Source: JACRLW01 sp050181465
GTDB lineage: Bacteria; Planctomycetota; UBA1135; UBA2386
Direction of reading: 5' to 3'
DNA length: 35,223 bases
NCBI GenBank assembly: GCA_050181465.1
Contig: JBFXDD010000042.1
Location: 1 to 35,223 of the forward strand
Positions 15,145 through 23,894 of this stretch are shown here, in pieces (the stretch's first letter is position 1; the number at the start of each line of letters is the position of its first letter). The position numbers were made by a program, and so were the translations under genes. The notes beneath the pieces are model-generated. The model ran no database searches, was not told the origin of the DNA, and worked only from the letters and a program-made list of their open reading frames with translations.

Positions 15145-16200
15145 GTGAAACACTTCCATCGCCTTGCGATCGCCGCACTCGCCGCCGGCACGATCGGGAC
15201 AGTGTCTCCGGCGCAGATCGTCAGTCCGGCACCCTTCTATGCGACCCACGAGGGTGACGGCTCGATCCCATACGGCTTCACACAGCCGTCACGCATGCAG
15301 CAGATCCACGGGGATCGGATCGGCAGTCCGAACGTGATCACGGGACTCTCGTTCCGCCGCGACGGCATCTCCAACGGCTCTCCTCACGCAGCGGTCCAGC
15401 CAAAGAGCGTGACGCTCGACGTCGTCTTCGCCGACTCGGTCGCGTCGGGTTCCGCGACCAACGACTTCGTCGGCAATCGCACAGGGAACACGGTCACCGT
15501 ATTCCAAGGGCAGATCTCGACGCCGCCCACATGGGCGATCCCCGCGACGACCGCGCCGGCCGACTTCGACTTCCGGCTCCCGCTGACGCCGTGGGTCTAC
15601 CAGGGCACCGCCGCCTTCCTCTGGGAGGTGACGGCCACGGCTACGAGCGCCAATACGCGCATCAACGTCGACAGCGCGCAATCCGCGTTTCCGCTGTTCT
15701 CTTGGTGCTCGTATTCGATGGTCGGCACGGGTTGCAACACGCCCACCGGCACCTTCGATCTTCGCGGGCGAGGTCAGAACCTCGGCGGGCTCGGCTCCTT
15801 CACGGTGGCAGTGACCGCAACTGGAGCACCCGCGAACACCACCTGCGCATGGATCACCGGCGTCACGCCGGCCAACCTGCCGATCACGGGACTGTGCACC
15901 GCCTTGTGGCCGAGCCATGCGGTCAGCGTATCCGCGAGCAGCGATGCAACCGGCAGAGCGGAGCCCTTCTTCCAAGTGCCGAGCAATCCGGCGTGGCTCG
16001 ACGTGCCGCTCGAGATGCAGATGTTCGCGCCTGATCCCAGCCAATCCTCCGCCATACCCATCGCCGGCAGCAACGGCATCACCTATCGCGTCGCACCGAT
16101 GGCGCCGAGCTTCGCGGCGGGACTCCTGGTCGCCGTGACGCCGAACGCCGCGACGGGAACCTTGCTCGCAAATCGCGCAGCGATCGTGCGATTCGATTGA
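15145..16200 (+). CDS. Secreted protein, third member of the local paralogous family
   Basis: The 351-residue product starts at GTG 15145 and has a signal peptide (AIAALAAGTIGTVSPAQ). It repeats the family pattern: RMQQIHGDR, TGLSFRRDG, a TLDVVF strand, FDFRLPLTPWVYQG followed by AFLWEVT, the GTGCNTPTGTFDLRG Cys motif, GVTPANLPITGLC, and the C-terminal LDVPLEMQMFAPDPSQS with GSNG. It lies 20 bp after its paralogue on the same strand, so it is probably cotranscribed with it. No catalytic motif is visible. It is convergent with the transporter gene 3 bp away, so little room is left for a terminator. Confidence 0.8.
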   Translation: MKHFHRLAIAALAAGTIGTVSPAQIVSPAPFYATHEGDGSIPYGFTQPSRMQQIHGDRIGSPNVITGLSFRRDGISNGSPHAAVQPKSVTLDVVFADSVASGSATNDFVGNRTGNTVTVFQGQISTPPTWAIPATTAPADFDFRLPLTPWVYQGTAAFLWEVTATATSANTRINVDSAQSAFPLFSWCSYSMVGTGCNTPTGTFDLRGRGQNLGGLGSFTVAVTATGAPANTTCAWITGVTPANLPITGLCTALWPSHAVSVSASSDATGRAEPFFQVPSNPAWLDVPLEMQMFAPDPSQSSAIPIAGSNGITYRVAPMAPSFAAGLLVAVTPNAATGTLLANRAAIVRFD

Positions 16201-16203
16201 AGC

Positions 16204-16869
16204 TCAAGTCGGTTCGAGCGGTGCCACACCGGATCGACCGAACCACGCGACGGCGGCATACATGAGCGGCGTGTCGAGCAACGCACACAATGCCTTGAAG
16301 AGCCATCCGTCGAGGATGTAGCGGCCGATCGTGGCCCCGTCGAGGACGCCGAGGAACAGCACGCCGACGACCAGCGTGGTGTCGAGAAGCTGCGAGCAGA
16401 TCGTCGACGCATTGTTGCGAAGCCAAAGGTGTCGACCTCGGGTCAATCGCTTCCAGAAGTGGTAGAGCCACACGTCGACGAACTGCGCCACCAGATAGGC
16501 GATCATCGACGCAGCGATCACACGCCACGCGTTCTGAAACACGCGATCGAAGGTCGAGTCGTCGACCGGAGAGCCCTCGATCGCGGCGAAGCTCCCACCG
16601 AGCGCCAACACCAACAACACGAACAGCGAAGCCGCGAAGCCGGCCAGGACGACCTGATTGGCGCGTCGACGACCGTAGATCTCGGAGAGAATGTCGGTCA
16701 CGAGGAAGGTGATCGGGTACGGCAGGATGCCCGCCGACACCGTGAAGACCTTGAAGCCGAGATCGACCGAGACGAACTTGTTGGCAACCAGATTGCAACT
16801 GACCAGCGCAGCCACGAACAGCGCGGTCAGCACCACGAATGGGAAGTCGGGATCGCGGTCGCGCTGCAT
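16204..16869 (-). CDS. yhhQ: Queuosine precursor transporter (YhhQ/QPTR, DUF165/VUT family)
   Basis: The 221-residue product is an integral membrane protein with about six hydrophobic helices. It has the family's signature features: SCNLVANKFVSV in the first helix, PYPITFLVTDILSEIYGRRRA with conserved acidic residues, an AQFVDVWLYHFWKRLTRGRH segment, and LRNNASTICSQLLDTTLVV. The family imports queuosine precursors (preQ0/preQ1) for tRNA modification; whether this one carries preQ0 or preQ1 cannot be told. No queuosine synthesis gene is in the window, which fits use as salvage. The length is normal for the family. Confidence 0.9.
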   Translation of the reverse strand: MQRDRDPDFPFVVLTALFVAALVSCNLVANKFVSVDLGFKVFTVSAGILPYPITFLVTDILSEIYGRRRANQVVLAGFAASLFVLLVLALGGSFAAIEGSPVDDSTFDRVFQNAWRVIAASMIAYLVAQFVDVWLYHFWKRLTRGRHLWLRNNASTICSQLLDTTLVVGVLFLGVLDGATIGRYILDGWLFKALCALLDTPLMYAAVAWFGRSGVAPLEPT

Positions 16870-17042
16870 GGGGCCCCGTCTTAGCCCGTGTCATCGCCGA
16901 TCCAAGCTCGATCCACCGAGCCCTCGGGTCGCTCCGCGGCAGTCACCCGCGCGAGGCGGCGGCGACCCGTCCATCTCGAAGGTGGACACTCCGCGCGCAG
17001 CGTCGTAGACACTTGCCCTCCCACTCCACTGATCCACGCGAC

Positions 17043-18404
17043 ATGCGCGACCGAGTTCTCATCGCCAACGGCCAAGGCTTCTGGGGCGACTCCATCCTGG
17101 GTCCGATCCGACTCTGTAAAGAAGGGCCGATCGACTATCTCGCTCTCGACTACCTCGCCGAGGTGACGATGAGCATCATGCAGAAGCTCCGCGCCCGGAA
17201 CCCGGATGCGGGCTACGCGACCGACTTCCTCAAGATGCTCGATCGAGTGCTGCCCGAGGCTGCCGACAAAGGCATCAAGATCATCGCCAACGCCGGCGGA
17301 GTGAACCCGCGCGCATGCATGAACGCGGTGATCGATCTCGCCCGGAAGAAGGGCTGCAAGGGATTGAAGATCGGAATCATCGAGGGCGACGACGTGCTCG
17401 GACGACTCGACGATCTCATCGGGCACGGGCACGCCATGCGAAACATGGACGATGGCCGCGAGCTCGTCGAAGTGCGCAATCGCGTTCTCGCCGCCAACGT
17501 CTACATCGGAGCTCCTGCAGTCGCGGCCTGCCTCGCTGCCGGGGCCGATATCGTGATCGGCGGCCGCATCACGGACCCGGCACTGGTCGCCGGACCGATG
17601 ATGCACGAGTTCGGTTGGAGTGCGAACGACTACGACAAGCTCGCCGCTGCAACCATCGCCGGGCACATCGTCGAGTGCGGCGCGCAATGCACCGGCGGCA
17701 ACTGGACACGGTGGAAGGAGCTGAAGGGCTGGGCCAACATCGGCTATCCGATCGTCGACGCTCGCCCCGACGGCACGTTCTGGATCACCAAGCACGACGG
17801 CACTGGCGGTGTCGTCAACCGTTCGAGTGTCGTTCACCAGTTGCTCTACGAAATGGGTGATCCCAAGCGCTATCTCGGCCCGGACTGCACGGCCGACTTC
17901 ACGTCGGCGATCGTGACCGATGACGGCCCCGATCGCGTGAAGGTGAGCGGTGTTCGCGGCGGACCGCCCACCGATACCTTCAAGGTCTCGATCAGCTATG
18001 CGAACGGTTACAAGGCCGTGGGGCAGTTGGTCGTCAGCGGACCCGAAGCCGTCGCGAAGGCGAAGCTGTGCGCCGAGATCGTGTTCGATCGTCTGGCTCT
18101 GGACGGCGTGACGTTCCGCGAGGACCAGAAGACGGTCGAGCTGCTGGGCACGGGTGTGTGCCATGCCGGCATCGTTCCGGCTCACGAACCGCCTGAAGTC
18201 GTCCTGCGCATCGGCGTGAAGGACGACGACCGAACGAAGGTCGATCGCTTCGGGATGGAGATCGTTCCGCTCGTGACGAGCGGCCCGCCCGGGGTCACCG
18301 GCTTCGCCGGCGGCCGACCGAAGGCGAGCGACATCGTCGGCTACTGGCCGGCGTTGCTGGACAAGCGTTGCATCACGACCGCCGTTGCCGTCGAGACCGT
18401 TTGA
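17043..18404 (+). CDS. AtuA-like (DUF1446) acyclic terpene utilisation family protein
   Basis: The 453-residue product matches the large N-terminal domain of AtuA-type proteins: an opening strand VLIANGQGFWGDS, LDYLAEVTMSIM, IIANAGGVNPRAC, GADIVIGGRITDPAL, and VECGAQCTGGNW. AtuA was first linked to acyclic terpene breakdown in Pseudomonas, but its chemistry is poorly known and many homologues lie outside terpene clusters. In Pseudomonas-type proteins a C-terminal domain of about 100 residues is fused; here that domain is the next gene. No carboxylase or acyl-CoA dehydrogenase gene is next to it. The start ATG at 17043 gives the family's N-terminus. Confidence 0.88.
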   Translation: MRDRVLIANGQGFWGDSILGPIRLCKEGPIDYLALDYLAEVTMSIMQKLRARNPDAGYATDFLKMLDRVLPEAADKGIKIIANAGGVNPRACMNAVIDLARKKGCKGLKIGIIEGDDVLGRLDDLIGHGHAMRNMDDGRELVEVRNRVLAANVYIGAPAVAACLAAGADIVIGGRITDPALVAGPMMHEFGWSANDYDKLAAATIAGHIVECGAQCTGGNWTRWKELKGWANIGYPIVDARPDGTFWITKHDGTGGVVNRSSVVHQLLYEMGDPKRYLGPDCTADFTSAIVTDDGPDRVKVSGVRGGPPTDTFKVSISYANGYKAVGQLVVSGPEAVAKAKLCAEIVFDRLALDGVTFREDQKTVELLGTGVCHAGIVPAHEPPEVVLRIGVKDDDRTKVDRFGMEIVPLVTSGPPGVTGFAGGRPKASDIVGYWPALLDKRCITTAVAVETV

Positions 18405-18468
18405 CCGGATCCGCCCCCACCCCTTCTCACCCCTTTCCGAGACACCACTTCCGGGACTCGAACCCAAC

Positions 18469-18786
18469 ATGGCAAGAACCAAGCTCGCGACCTTCGCGGA
18501 GGCCCGCTCCGGCGACAAGGGCGACGGCAGCAACGTCGGCATCTTCGTCAGCAACGTCGCCGACTACGAACTCATCCGCCGTGAACTCACCGTCGATCGC
18601 GTGAAGCGACACTTCGCCGGAATCTGTTTCGGTGAGGTCGAGCGATACGAGGCACCCAACTTGTTCGCGCTGAACTTCATCCTCCACGACAGTCTGGGCG
18701 GTGGCGGCAGCGAGAGCCAGAAGAGCGATGCGCAAGGCAAGACGCATGGTCTCGCACTCCTGGAGATGGAGATCGACCGACCGTGA
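18469..18786 (+). CDS. AtuA-related C-terminal domain protein
   Basis: The 105-residue product corresponds to the small C-terminal domain of AtuA proteins: ARSGDKGDGSNVGIF near the N-terminus, RVKRHFAG, and YEAPNLFALNFILHDSLGGG with a glycine-rich loop. It presumably forms a complex with the product of 17043, which ends 64 bp upstream. Its stop overlaps the start of the phosphate acetyltransferase gene by 4 nt (GTGA), which indicates one operon. The leader between the two AtuA genes is C/T-rich and has no Shine-Dalgarno sequence. Confidence 0.87.
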   Translation: MARTKLATFAEARSGDKGDGSNVGIFVSNVADYELIRRELTVDRVKRHFAGICFGEVERYEAPNLFALNFILHDSLGGGGSESQKSDAQGKTHGLALLEMEIDRP

Positions 18787-19709
18787 GCGAACCCTCGCCG
18801 CTGCTCGCAAGATTGCGCGAGAGAGCGCGAGCACGGCCCGTGCGGATCGCCCTTCCCGAGCGCCGTGATCCGCGCGTTCGCGAAGCGATCGCCATCCTGG
18901 CGGAACGAGGGTTGGCGTTCGTGATCGAAATCGACGAACCGCGCGAGCATCCGGACTTCCAGCGCGCCGCCGAATGGCTGGCCGCGCGGTTGGCCAAGAA
19001 GGGCATCAACACCGCGGACGCCGCGACACTTGCAGCCGACCCGATTCAGTTCGCTGCGTGCCTCGTGGCCCTGGGTGAGGCGGACGCCGGCGTCGCGGGA
19101 GCGGATGCCCCCACGGCGCACGTGATCCGCAGCGGGTTGCGCGCTCTCGGCACACGCAGCGGCACGAAGCTCGTGTCCTCGGCGTTCCTGATGTTGCGCG
19201 GCACGCAACACCTCGTGTTCGCGGATTGCGGCGTCATTCCCGATCCCGACAGCGATGCCCTGGTCGACATCGCCTACAGCGCGAGCGAACTGTTCGAGTC
19301 GCTCACCGCGGAAGCCGCGCGCATCGCGTTCCTGTCCTTCTCGACTCGCGGCAGTGCGGAACACCCCCGCGTCGACAAGGTTCGAATTGCGTTCGAGAAG
19401 TTTCGGCAACGACATCCGAATCTCGCTGCCGACGGTGAGCTGCAAGCCGACGCTGCGCTCGTTCCCGATGTCGCGATGCGCAAGGCCAAGGAGAGCGCGG
19501 TCGCCGGGTGCGCCAACGTGCTGATCTTCCCGGACCTCGATGCGGGCAACATCGCCTACAAACTCACCGAGCGCCTGGGCGGATTCACCGCCCTGGGCCC
19601 ACTGTTGACGGGATTCGCGCGGCCCTGGATGGACCTATCGCGCGGCTGTTCCGCCGACGATGTGGTCGACGTCGCGATCGTCGCTTCTGCCCTTGCGCAA
19701 TCGAACTGA
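18783..19709 (+). CDS. pta: Phosphate acetyl/butyryltransferase family protein (Pta-like)
   Basis: The 308-residue product covers the PTA_PTB catalytic domain: GADAPTAHVIRSGLRALGT, SSAFLML, FADCGVIPDPDSDALVDIA, LSFSTRGSAEHPRVDKVR (in one run of 18), DGELQADAALVP and GCANVLIFPDLDAGNIAYK. This family interconverts acetyl-CoA and acetyl phosphate. It is slightly shorter than most single-domain Pta proteins. The start is GTG at 18783, in a GTGA overlap with the preceding stop. No acetate kinase gene is nearby. Its place in the AtuA operon suggests it handles an acyl-CoA product of that pathway, which is inference; it may prefer another acyl group. Confidence 0.88.
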   Translation: MSEPSPLLARLRERARARPVRIALPERRDPRVREAIAILAERGLAFVIEIDEPREHPDFQRAAEWLAARLAKKGINTADAATLAADPIQFAACLVALGEADAGVAGADAPTAHVIRSGLRALGTRSGTKLVSSAFLMLRGTQHLVFADCGVIPDPDSDALVDIAYSASELFESLTAEAARIAFLSFSTRGSAEHPRVDKVRIAFEKFRQRHPNLAADGELQADAALVPDVAMRKAKESAVAGCANVLIFPDLDAGNIAYKLTERLGGFTALGPLLTGFARPWMDLSRGCSADDVVDVAIVASALAQSN

Positions 19710-19858
19710 TTCGGTGCAGGGTGTATCGCCTTCGCGAGACGCAGGCGTGCAGTTGTGGAGGGATTGACCGATCGACGAGTGACGCCAACACTCGCCCGTC
19801 CTGCCGATGCCGGCGAAGTCCATCTCGTCGGCATCCACCTCTCTCGAGCAAACGAAAC

Positions 19859-21322
19859 ATGAACTCCTCGAAACGCAGCTCGCTCGCATTCTCATGTGCG
19901 GGCGGCGCAATCCTCGCGGCCTTCGCATCCCAGGCGACCGCGCAGGTCAACTGGTCCCTTCTCGCAGACCACCCCGCGTCGGCGACGACCCGGAGCCTTC
20001 GCGGCATCGCTCTCGATCCGACCGCGCCCCGTCTCTACGGCGGCCTCATCCAAGGCAGCTCGACGGCCGGCACACGCCGCTACACCCTCGCGGGGACGCC
20101 GCCAGTCGGCACCGAAGCCGGGTTCTTCAACGTCACGACGCAGCCATTCGCATCGAGCGCGAGCCACCAGGCGGAAGCCGTGGTCGTCGACGATCGCGGC
20201 TGGGTCTACGTGGCTTCGATCAAGGACAGCACGAGTGCGGACAATGCACGCATCTACGTCTGCACCGAGGATTTCGCGACGAGCACGATGATCGCACTCG
20301 CCGATATCGACTTCCCCGGCACGACCGGTGAGACGATCGGCGGGATCGACGTGCGCAACGACGGCGGCAACTATCAGCTCTACGTCACGCGGTTTCGTTC
20401 CGCGTCGGATGCTCCGTACGTCGAGCGCTACGCCATCGACGGCGCGAACGTCGCAACCGCGACGCTGAACTTGGACACCACGTTCAACGGCACCGGGCGC
20501 TACACGCTGCCGGGCGGTTCGAAGCTGCGCGGGATCGACGTCGCGGCCGATGGGACGATGTTCGTCGCCTCGCGCGATACGGACCGAGTCTGGCGCATCC
20601 CCGCCTCACTGAGCGGCGAGACCTTCGCGACGGTGACGCGCGCGATGGACGTCGCGCTCTACGGCGACTACGCCTACGTCACGAGCTACGACGGGACGAA
20701 CTCCGCCGTCGTCGAGTTCGACGCCGCAACCCTGATCGCCACCGGGCGCACCTTCACCGCGACGGGGACCTTTCCGCGCGCTACGACCGAGGGCTACTCC
20801 GGCATCGACATCGACGCCGCAGGTCGCCTCTATGTCTGCGATCAGATCTATGCATCCAACTCCGATCGCATCCTGGTCTCGACGCCGGTCTGCCCACAAG
20901 ACCTCTACGCGGACATCGGCCCCGGCTGCAGCGGACTGAGCAGCTTCCTCCCGGACATCGAAGCGAACCTGTCTGACATCCCGCAGATCGGCACCACCTT
21001 CCTCGCCGACATCACCGGAATGCCGAGCGGCGGCGGCGGCTACGCCGTGCTCCTGGGCTTCCGCACCGACTTCTGGGGAGCGTTCCTCCTCCCGCTCGAC
21101 TTGGCTGCCGTGTTCATGCCCGGCTGCTCGCTCTATCAAGACGTCGCGATCGCGACCGGCGGCGCCCAGGCCGGCGGCACTGCGACCTATTCGCTCGCGA
21201 TTCCGAACGACACCGGCCTGCTCGGTCTGTCCTTCTACAACCAGGTCGTGGTGGTCGACCCCGCCGCGAATGCCTTCGGACTGACGGTCTCGAACGGAAA
21301 GCGTGGCTGCATCGTCCCCTGA
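19859..21322 (+). CDS. Secreted beta-propeller-like protein with lineage-typical C-terminal module
   Basis: The 487-residue product has a signal peptide (cleavage near ATAQ, about residue 29). It has repeated strands of an NHL/SMP-30-like propeller: RGIALDPTAPRLYGG, AVVVDDRGWVYVAS, IGGIDVRNDGGNYQLYVTR, RGIDVAADGTMFVAS, AMDVALYGDYAYVTSYDG, and GIDIDAAGRLYVCD. The C-terminal part (from about 350) contains GPGCSGLSSF and the module LAIPNDTGLLGLSFYNQVVV then DPAANAFGLTVSNG, shared with other secreted proteins here. It probably acts at the cell surface in binding, with no enzyme site seen. The start ATG at 19859 begins the signal peptide; the 149 bp upstream hold no gene. Confidence 0.8.
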   Translation: MNSSKRSSLAFSCAGGAILAAFASQATAQVNWSLLADHPASATTRSLRGIALDPTAPRLYGGLIQGSSTAGTRRYTLAGTPPVGTEAGFFNVTTQPFASSASHQAEAVVVDDRGWVYVASIKDSTSADNARIYVCTEDFATSTMIALADIDFPGTTGETIGGIDVRNDGGNYQLYVTRFRSASDAPYVERYAIDGANVATATLNLDTTFNGTGRYTLPGGSKLRGIDVAADGTMFVASRDTDRVWRIPASLSGETFATVTRAMDVALYGDYAYVTSYDGTNSAVVEFDAATLIATGRTFTATGTFPRATTEGYSGIDIDAAGRLYVCDQIYASNSDRILVSTPVCPQDLYADIGPGCSGLSSFLPDIEANLSDIPQIGTTFLADITGMPSGGGGYAVLLGFRTDFWGAFLLPLDLAAVFMPGCSLYQDVAIATGGAQAGGTATYSLAIPNDTGLLGLSFYNQVVVVDPAANAFGLTVSNGKRGCIVP

Positions 21323-21329
21323 TCAGGGG
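21316..21329. terminator. Short perfect palindrome at a convergent gene end
   Basis: CCCCTGATCAGGGG overlaps the stop of the propeller gene and lies 16 bp from the stop of the minus-strand gene at 21346. It could form a 5-bp stem with a GATC loop on either strand. The stem is short, so the terminator call is tentative. Confidence 0.35.
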
Positions 21330-21345
21330 TACGACCTGAATCGAG

Positions 21346-23106
21346 TCACCAGCCGCGCACCCACGCGGTGCGCGGCAGCCATCGTTGCTCGGTGAGCGCT
21401 CGCATCGTCGCGACGCGCTCGGGCTCGCGCGCTGCGAGGTTGCTGAGTTCGAGTGGATCGGTCGCCAGATCGAAGAGCTGGGTCCCACCGGACTCGACAT
21501 CGACGATGAGCTTGTGCGCGCCGAGCCGCACGCCCAAGAGCAGGGAACCCCAGTCCGCAAAGAACAGGACGGGCCGCCCCTGCTCGCGCAGCAGCGAAGC
21601 ACCTTCCATCCCACCGTCGATCGCAAGCCCACACAGGTCGAGCACGGTGGGCGCGAGATCGACGTGACTCACCGGAGTCTCGATGCGCATCCCGCCGATC
21701 GACGTGCCCGGCACTTGCATCAACAGCGGCACTCGAACGTTCTCCTCGAACACCTCGAAGGTGTGGCCGAAGTTGCCGCCGTGTTGACCGAAGGCCTGGC
21801 CATGGTCGCCGACGACGATTAGCACGGTGTTCTCCGCGAGCCCGCGCGAGCGGACTCCGTCCCACAGCCGACCCAGACACCGATCGGCGTAGTGCACCGC
21901 GTTCTGCCAGGCACCATGCGGACCATCGACCACGAAGGGACCACGGTCGGGCGAGGAGTACGGATGATGGCCGGCGATCGGCAACCACGCGGCAAAGAAC
22001 CGCCGTCCGTCGAGCGCATCGATCCAACCGAGCAGTGCGTCCACGGTCGACTCCTCATCCACACCGAAGCTCGACTCCGAGCGGGACGGTAACGACTCCG
22101 CGTCGAAGCGTTCGGCGAAGCCACTCCGAGTCAGCACCGACTCCATACCGAGAAAGCGGAACCGCCCCGAATGGAACAGGGCGGTCGAATAGCCGGACTT
22201 CGCGAAGTGCGTCGCTACGCCGTCGACCGGAATGCGCGCATAATCGCTCGCCTCCGTGCGCGGTGCAGGGTGAACGCCGTGGAAGATCGCAATCTGGCCT
22301 TTGATGCTCTCGGGGTACACCGCATAGGCATCGGTGAACACCAGCGAGTCCTCGGCGAGACTGGAGAGGAACGGCATCGGGTCCGCGGCCGCGCCGTAGG
22401 GCCGCAGCTCGAGTGCCGGCGCCGATTCGAGGACGACGACGAGGACGTTCATGTCGCGACACGCACCCTGCAGCGCACTCAGTCCCGGCGCTGCCGCCGA
22501 TCCCGCGAGCAAGTCGGTTGCGGGCGCGGAGTCAACGGTCCGCGGCTCTCGCAATCCGGCGAGGAAGTGAATTACCGCGTTGCGATGAGCGACTCGCTCC
22601 GGCATTCCGACGCACGGACCGAGACCTGCAAGCAGCAGAAGTCCACCGATCGCACCCCATCGCCGGGACACGTGCCGCGACTCTGCGCGGATCGGAAGAT
22701 GCAGCGTGATCGCAGTGGTCAGCAACACCACGACCGCGCCGAGAACACCGCCTCGACTCACCGCACTGCGAATCGAGTCGCCCATCGCGGGATCGGCACC
22801 GGCAAGCATCGGCAACGACAATGGAACACCGACTGCGGCGACGGAGAGCACGCCGACGGCCAGGAAAGTGGCGACGCCCCACGCGATCGTCACACGGAAC
22901 GCGCGGCTCGGCAGCCACGCGACGATCACGAGCAGCAGCGCCGCCGCGGCATCCGCCGCGAGACCCGCGATGACGTCCCGCCATCGCGGCCAACCGAGCA
23001 AGCAAACCACGATCAGCCGCGCGGCGACCGCGGCGCAGAACACGGTCGCAAGCAGCCGCGCGATCGTCGGCTTCACCCTGGTCGCCTCCATCGCCAGCAA
23101 GGTCAC
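21346..23106 (-). CDS. Membrane sulfatase-like/alkaline-phosphatase-superfamily transferase (LTA synthase or PEtN transferase type)
   Basis: The 586-residue product has about five N-terminal transmembrane helices (roughly 16-38, 45-65, 72-97, 119-138, 151-166) and then an extracytoplasmic pfam Sulfatase-type domain. Likely metal ligands are Glu227 in VVVLESAP and Asp434-His435 in VVGDHGQAFGQHGG, with His380/381 in GHHPYSS. At the nucleophile position there is Ser267 (YPESIKGQIAIFHG) and not the CxPxR of formylglycine sulfatases, so it is probably not a true sulfatase. Helices plus this domain is the layout of lipoteichoic-acid synthases and phosphoethanolamine transferases. It is the last gene of a four-gene overlapping operon containing psd. 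The start is GTG in a GTGA overlap; ATG at 23091 is possible. Confidence 0.82.
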   Translation of the reverse strand: MTLLAMEATRVKPTIARLLATVFCAAVAARLIVVCLLGWPRWRDVIAGLAADAAAALLLVIVAWLPSRAFRVTIAWGVATFLAVGVLSVAAVGVPLSLPMLAGADPAMGDSIRSAVSRGGVLGAVVVLLTTAITLHLPIRAESRHVSRRWGAIGGLLLLAGLGPCVGMPERVAHRNAVIHFLAGLREPRTVDSAPATDLLAGSAAAPGLSALQGACRDMNVLVVVLESAPALELRPYGAAADPMPFLSSLAEDSLVFTDAYAVYPESIKGQIAIFHGVHPAPRTEASDYARIPVDGVATHFAKSGYSTALFHSGRFRFLGMESVLTRSGFAERFDAESLPSRSESSFGVDEESTVDALLGWIDALDGRRFFAAWLPIAGHHPYSSPDRGPFVVDGPHGAWQNAVHYADRCLGRLWDGVRSRGLAENTVLIVVGDHGQAFGQHGGNFGHTFEVFEENVRVPLLMQVPGTSIGGMRIETPVSHVDLAPTVLDLCGLAIDGGMEGASLLREQGRPVLFFADWGSLLLGVRLGAHKLIVDVESGGTQLFDLATDPLELSNLAAREPERVATMRALTEQRWLPRTAWVRGW

Positions 23107-23894
23107 TCCTTCACACTTGCGACGACACAGCGAGCCGCGGCCACCGGATGAGTGGCTTCAGGCAAGCCAACCGCAACCACCGTCCACTCGATCTCCGTGC
23201 CCTTCACCAGGCTGAGGCGTGTCTTCCAGCTCGTGCGCTCCTTGCCCGGAGTGAGCAGCGGGCTCGACACGAATTCATCGCGCGTCCGCGCGGTCACCAT
23301 GAATCGCAACCCTTCACTCTCGGCGACGCAGTTCGCGAACTCGAAGGTGATCTCGCCGCTCTGATCGCGTGTCCAGTAGGACTCGACCGCCAACTCACCG
23401 ACCGGCGAGAGCGGGCGACACAACTGCTGGAGAGCGATCGCAGGTCCCCAGTCGTCGCGGGTGACCTTCCACACGTCGAAGCTCGCCCCCATCACGCCTG
23501 CCGGCGCGGGATCCGGCCCGGGTGGAACCACCCGCACGTCACGCTGCTCGTAGCGCGACGAGAACGCGATCACTTCGCCGGTGCCGGCCGCCGCAACGAC
23601 CGCCCGCCACTGTTCGATGCACTCCGCGCGCCCTTTCTCCGGCGCAGTCAGCGCGATGCGGCCCCAAGTGGGAGTGGCGTATCGCCCGCGCCCGGTGACG
23701 ATCGCGACCGAGAACGCGCCGCTCAGCTCGAGGCGCTCGGGCGACTGTTCGTTGGGCACGAGTCGCGCACTCTCGACGATCGCGTAGATCCCGTGCGGGT
23801 CGCTGGGCAGGCCGAGCGCGGAGACCGGGCCGGGGACTGGAACGGCGATGCTCGCTACGAGCGTCGCGGAGAGGAACAGAGGTATCGGGTTCAT
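23103..23894 (-). CDS. Secreted protein of unknown function in lipid operon
   Basis: The 263-residue product has a signal peptide (LFLSATLVASIAVPVPG, cleavage about 20-27). It has a mostly beta-rich body with HGIYAIVESARLV, AFSVAIVTGRGRYATPTWG, EVIAFSSRYEQRDVRVVPPG, a WTRDQSGEITFEFANC strand, and a C-terminal WKTRLSLVKGTEIEWTVVA. I do not recognise the family. ATG overlaps the stop of psd (ATGA), and its own stop overlaps the start of the transferase gene (GTGA). It is therefore locked into the operon and probably works with those enzymes outside the inner membrane, for example as an accessory or substrate-presenting subunit; this is inference only. Confidence 0.75.
   Translation of the reverse strand: MNPIPLFLSATLVASIAVPVPGPVSALGLPSDPHGIYAIVESARLVPNEQSPERLELSGAFSVAIVTGRGRYATPTWGRIALTAPEKGRAECIEQWRAVVAAAGTGEVIAFSSRYEQRDVRVVPPGPDPAPAGVMGASFDVWKVTRDDWGPAIALQQLCRPLSPVGELAVESYWTRDQSGEITFEFANCVAESEGLRFMVTARTRDEFVSSPLLTPGKERTSWKTRLSLVKGTEIEWTVVAVGLPEATHPVAAARCVVASVKE

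Noticed and set aside
18453..18465. tRNA T-arm-like sequence on the minus strand (GGGTTCGAGTCCC)
   Set aside because: No acceptor, D- or anticodon arms fit around it, and the place where they would lie is the start of the AtuA-related gene. Probably chance; an integration-site remnant is possible but unsupported.
16881..18554. Long minus-strand reading frame (over 550 codons) opposite the AtuA gene
   Set aside because: GC-rich shadow frame; the plus strand carries clear AtuA family motifs over the whole length.
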